DNA of 64,000 bases from Polyangia bacterium (GTDB lineage Bacteria; Myxococcota_A; Polyangia; Nannocystales; Nannocystaceae), in assembly GCA_030429545.1 (NCBI GenBank), contig JAUIFF010000011.1, positions 1 through 64,000 of the forward strand, in the 5' to 3' direction. Shown here piece by piece: positions 61,323 to 64,000 of the stretch. Under the pieces are notes generated by a model. That model saw only the letters and a list, made by a program, of their open reading frames with translations. It made no database searches and was not told where the DNA came from. How positions within the stretch are numbered: the first letter of the stretch is position 1; each line of letters starts with the position of its first letter. The position numbers were made by a program, and so were the translations under genes.

Positions 61323-62255
61323 TTACTTCCACTCCGTGGCTTCGACACCCAGGCTATCGACCCACGGGAACGGGTCGTCGCTATCGGGGTAGGAGGTATG
61401 GGGCCCGCGCTCTTCGATCCGCACGGTCAGGGTCGACATCCCAATCAAACTCTGGAGCACACGTAGCCGCCCCTTGGCCTGTTCGAGTTCGAGGGTCACC
61501 TTGTCGAGGGCCTCGCGCACGGCGAGCGCCTCCTTGACCGACTTGGCCTTTTTGAGCAGGGCCAGCAGCTGGGCATGGGTCCCCTCGAGCACCTCAATTC
61601 GGGTTTTGAGGTCAAAAAACTCCTCGGTGACATCGCGCGATTGCAGGTTGCGGTTTTCGACCACGCCGAGGCCACCTAGGTCTTCCATCACGCGGCGCAA
61701 CTCGGCGGCCGGGATCCGCAGGACATACACTCCGGTCGACATCGACTGGACATAGCCGCCAGCCTGGGTTGCGATGACCTCGGCTTTTTGCATGGCGTCC
61801 TCTTGGTTGAACACCGAGATCGTCATGTCGGCGGTATAGATGATCTGCCGGGTAAACTTTTGCGGCTTGTCGTCGGGTTGGGTTTGGACCGCGGGTTCTT
61901 TTTGCTTGCCGGCACTGTTGCCTAGGGCGGTGGGCTCGGTCCGTTCGAGCTCGCGGGCGGGTGTCGGCGGCGGTGCTGGTTCGGCCGGCGCTTCGGCAAA
62001 CTCGGCCTCGACCATGTCGTCTTCGTCGGCGACGGCATCGTAGTCCGACTCCTCCATCGCCATGTAGTCACCGCGCTCGGCCATGCCTCCACCGCCGTAG
62101 CCCGGCCCGGCGGCGGCATCTGCCATCTGGGGTGACGGAGCGCGGCTTTCCTTCGACGCCATCGCACACCCGGAAAGACTGAAAGATAGCAACAACAACG
62201 CGGCGAGCCGCGGACTTGAACAGGGGAAACATCGCAGATGGTCGGATCGAGACAT
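61323..62255 (-). CDS. DUF4349-domain lipoprotein
   Basis: A 310-residue lipoprotein (lipobox LSGC after LLLLSFSL). An acidic and Pro-rich linker leads to the DUF4349 domain (about 130-290): RQIIYTADMTISVFNQEDAMQKAEVIATQAGGYVQS, VLRIPAAELRRVMEDLGGLGVVENRNLQSRDVTEEFFDLKTRIE, with a coiled-coil (LLALLKKAKSVKEALAVREALDKVTLELEQAKGRLRVL in pieces) and STLTVRIEER. Bacillus and other homologues have a C-terminal membrane helix; here the protein ends shortly after the domain. The ATG at 62255 is the lipoprotein start. Function unknown. Confidence 0.88.
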   Translation of the reverse strand: MSRSDHLRCFPCSSPRLAALLLLSFSLSGCAMASKESRAPSPQMADAAAGPGYGGGGMAERGDYMAMEESDYDAVADEDDMVEAEFAEAPAEPAPPPTPARELERTEPTALGNSAGKQKEPAVQTQPDDKPQKFTRQIIYTADMTISVFNQEDAMQKAEVIATQAGGYVQSMSTGVYVLRIPAAELRRVMEDLGGLGVVENRNLQSRDVTEEFFDLKTRIEVLEGTHAQLLALLKKAKSVKEALAVREALDKVTLELEQAKGRLRVLQSLIGMSTLTVRIEERGPHTSYPDSDDPFPWVDSLGVEATEWK

Positions 62256-62390
62256 AGGAACCTTTGCGGCAGCGGGAGTGTACAGCGGCCAAACGCCCGC
62301 TGGCGATGTCCGCTTACACCCGTGTCTAAAATTTTCTGGCGGGCAAAATAGAGCGACTACCGGGCTGCGTGATAGGGTCATTGCATTGAC

Positions 62391-63173
62391 ATGAAAAGCC
62401 GATTGCACTGTTTGTGGCTAGCTGCGTTGTGTGCCTGTGGCCCAATGCCGGCAACGTCGGCGGGCGAGAGCGATACCGGTACCGCGACCGAAACCGATAC
62501 CGCCGGCCCAATCACGGGCGATACCGAAAATCCAGCCAGTTGTGAGCCGCTCGCAGGCGTAGATCCCCTGGCTGCAGCCCTCGACACCTGCGACGCGTAT
62601 GCACATACACAAGCGATGCCCGAACAACAGGTTGTCGTGCTGCACAACAATACCTCCGCGCCAATACTCGTGTTCGACCGTGTGTCTGGCTGCCAACATA
62701 TCGCCCGTAGGTTTACCCTGTCGGGCACCGCCGGCACCCGCCAAATCCATGCACACACATCCAACTGTGAGCTCGATTGGCCGGCCTGTGAGATGTTTTT
62801 GGGTGTCGACAAATCGTGCCTGCTGTGCCAAACGTTGCATCCGCCGGCGTATATCGAGCCCGGCGGCACATTTACTCAAACCTGGATTCCGGCCGTACTC
62901 GCAACCACACAGATGCCCGACAGCTGTACGGGGTCGGGCGAGCAAACCTGTGGTGTCGCGGTCCCGCTGGGCCCCGGGAACTATGTGCTCGAAGCAATCG
63001 GTGCACCTGCAAGTAATTGCGGCATAGAAGTGGCCAACTGCCAGGGTGGCGCGGTCGATGCCGACGGTAGTTGCCTGGTCGAGCTACCCGAGGACTTCGC
63101 CTGCGAACCGACCATGACAGCAACCGGGCAGTACAACGGTACCTGCCAGGATGCCGGCATCACCTTTGAGTAG
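62391..63173 (+). CDS. unknown Cys-rich lipoprotein
   Basis: A 260-residue lipoprotein with LAALCACGP as the lipobox region (Cys14 or 16), followed by the Thr/Asp/Glu-rich linker seen in other lipoproteins here. The mature part has about sixteen Cys, with spaced pairs (SCLLCQ, CDAYAH) and a beta-rich character (QQVVVLHNNTSAPILVFDRVSGC, YIEPGGTFTQTW, GNYVLEAIG). No family recognised. It is divergent from the DUF4349 gene and convergent with the next gene. Confidence 0.75.
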   Translation: MKSRLHCLWLAALCACGPMPATSAGESDTGTATETDTAGPITGDTENPASCEPLAGVDPLAAALDTCDAYAHTQAMPEQQVVVLHNNTSAPILVFDRVSGCQHIARRFTLSGTAGTRQIHAHTSNCELDWPACEMFLGVDKSCLLCQTLHPPAYIEPGGTFTQTWIPAVLATTQMPDSCTGSGEQTCGVAVPLGPGNYVLEAIGAPASNCGIEVANCQGGAVDADGSCLVELPEDFACEPTMTATGQYNGTCQDAGITFE

Positions 63174-63185
63174 GCTGCTTCAAAC

Positions 63186-63986
63186 TCACTCGGCCAACGC
63201 CACCGTATCGAGTTCGTCACGGGCCAACTCTTCGTCGAGTTCCTGCATGCTCTGGGCCGTCAGCCGCAGGCGTTCGGCCTGCTCGGCAAGCTGGTTGGCG
63301 AGTTCTTTTTGCCCGGAAACCGCGTAGATCAACACGGCCTCGCGGGCATCGTGGAGGCATGCTTCGAGGTCTTTGACCTGCTGCTGCGACCGCTCAAATG
63401 CCTCCTGCAACTCGGGACTGCTGCGCTCACCGAGCAACCGCTGCATGCGTCCGAGAACCCCGGTCCGTTTGTGGAGCTCACGCACTGTCGCCGCGGCATC
63501 GGACAACAGGGCCTTGCGGTCGACCACCCGATCGCCGTCGAGGTCGTTGTGGACAGTGTCGTAGATGTCGCTGTAACTGCCGAGCGCCTCGTCGAGTGAG
63601 GCTTCGAGCTTTTTGGGTATCTTGCCGGTCTGGGCAATCGCCTTGGCGAGGTCCCGCGGCAACTCGCGCAAAACTTTCGAGCTCAGGGAGTTGTTGCGAC
63701 CCCGCCAAAAGATCACGAGGAACATCGGCACCGCGGCGGTAAACAACACGCCCGTCGCCCACAGATGCCCGGCAAACAGGTCCGACCAAAAAAATGTCGT
63801 GAGCAGCGCGACGATCAACCAGCCAAAGAAGTCGAGATTTTTGCGCGAGAACATCGCCTCGAGCAGACCCGAGCAAATCGCCGCGGCGATAAACATCAAG
63901 ATCCCGCCGCCGATCCCCGCGAGGACACTCATGACCCAGTCGCCAAACACCATGGTCTGGACCACCGGCCAGATAAACATGATCAA
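63186..63986 (-). CDS. polytopic membrane protein with C-terminal coiled coil (may extend past window)
   Basis: Up to 266 residues in the window. Three or four hydrophobic helices lie in the first 95 residues (GIGGGILMFIAAAICSGLLEAMF, FGWLIVALLTTFFWSDLFAG, ATGVLFTAAVPMFLVIFW), then a long cytoplasmic helical region with heptads (LQEAFERSQQQVKDLEACL, ELANQLAEQAERLRLTAQSMQEL). The frame stays open to the window edge (in-frame ATG at 63980, TTG at 63986), so the true start may lie beyond 64000. Family not recognised. Confidence 0.72.
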   Translation of the reverse strand: MIMFIWPVVQTMVFGDWVMSVLAGIGGGILMFIAAAICSGLLEAMFSRKNLDFFGWLIVALLTTFFWSDLFAGHLWATGVLFTAAVPMFLVIFWRGRNNSLSSKVLRELPRDLAKAIAQTGKIPKKLEASLDEALGSYSDIYDTVHNDLDGDRVVDRKALLSDAAATVRELHKRTGVLGRMQRLLGERSSPELQEAFERSQQQVKDLEACLHDAREAVLIYAVSGQKELANQLAEQAERLRLTAQSMQELDEELARDELDTVALAE

Positions 63987-64000
63987 AAATCCGGTCGCGA

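Larger units (their letters stand above)
4515..63011. repeat. dispersed 10-bp palindrome TGYANNTRCA, 42 exact copies
   Basis: Exact matches (start positions): 4515, 6224, 7012, 7722, 8400, 9120, 10925, 11423, 13760, 15710, 16727, 20421, 21135, 24910, 28978, 29976, 30456, 31074, 31464, 32424, 34495, 35836, 39866, 40299, 42400, 42957, 45774, 46185, 46855, 47976, 48320, 48882, 51948, 52358, 53671, 54272, 56756, 57919, 60664, 61253, 62600, 63002. The outer bases are usually A or T. The central two bases and flanks differ, so these are not copies of one element. They lie mostly inside genes, in all three codon phases. One-mismatch forms (TGTCTATACA, TGTTTATACA) add more. Confidence 0.8.

Overview
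The window looks like chromosomal DNA of a myxobacterium of the Nannocystineae (Nannocystis/Enhygromyxa/Plesiocystis-like; inferred from content, not from a search). The DNA is G+C rich. The lineage call rests on the many Thr/Asp/Glu-rich lipoproteins, the VWA and CAP-domain lipoproteins, the paired DUF1552/DUF1592 genes, HTTM proteins, a roadblock protein and an ECF sigma/FecR-like pair. No plasmid, phage, insertion sequence, CRISPR array or tRNA was recognised.

Layout. 1-1741: the 5' end of a leftward 16S rRNA gene, its leader and promoter with an AT-rich UP-like tract, then a gene-free repeat block. 1742-14778: speD; two very large HTTM membrane proteins flanking an unknown protein; two zinc-ribbon/lipobox paralogues; a trypsin-like lipoprotein protease; a ferredoxin-adenylate cyclase fusion; two prolyl iminopeptidase paralogues. 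14804-21399: terminator, operator-like palindromes and a six-gene operon (TetR, LolA-like protein, two FtsX-type permeases, ATPase, outer-membrane barrel). 21473-27774: VWA lipoprotein, a possible acetyltransferase and the leftward tig-clpP-clpX set. 28295-37595: tandem repeats and a leftward aroK-aroB-roadblock-aroQ-accB-accC-TPR gene string. 37774-44130: HTH regulator, glpK, an unknown protein, MscS channel, Ada and a TIGR02996-type protein. 44242-49050: SGNH protein, ferritin-like membrane protein and carbamoyltransferase. 49052-52459: DUF1707/LiaF-like protein, a secreted barrel-like protein and an ECF sigma/anti-sigma pair. 52461-64000: CAP-domain lipoprotein, a secreted EF-hand/caspase-like/beta-propeller protein, a DUF1552-DUF1592 operon and several lipoproteins, ending in a membrane protein that may continue past the edge.

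Housekeeping units (16S rRNA, tig-clpP-clpX, aro/acc, glpK) are interleaved with envelope and secretion genes. The most striking unexplained signal is at DNA level: a degenerate 10-bp palindrome, TGYANNTRCA, found at least 42 times from 4.5 kb onward, where base composition predicts about two. It lies in genes of all kinds, on both sides of strand switches and in all three codon phases. Other points worth checking are the zinc-ribbon-before-lipobox paralogues, the HTTM/unknown/HTTM sandwich, the caspase-like/propeller protein and an attenuator-like hairpin ahead of the DUF1707 gene.
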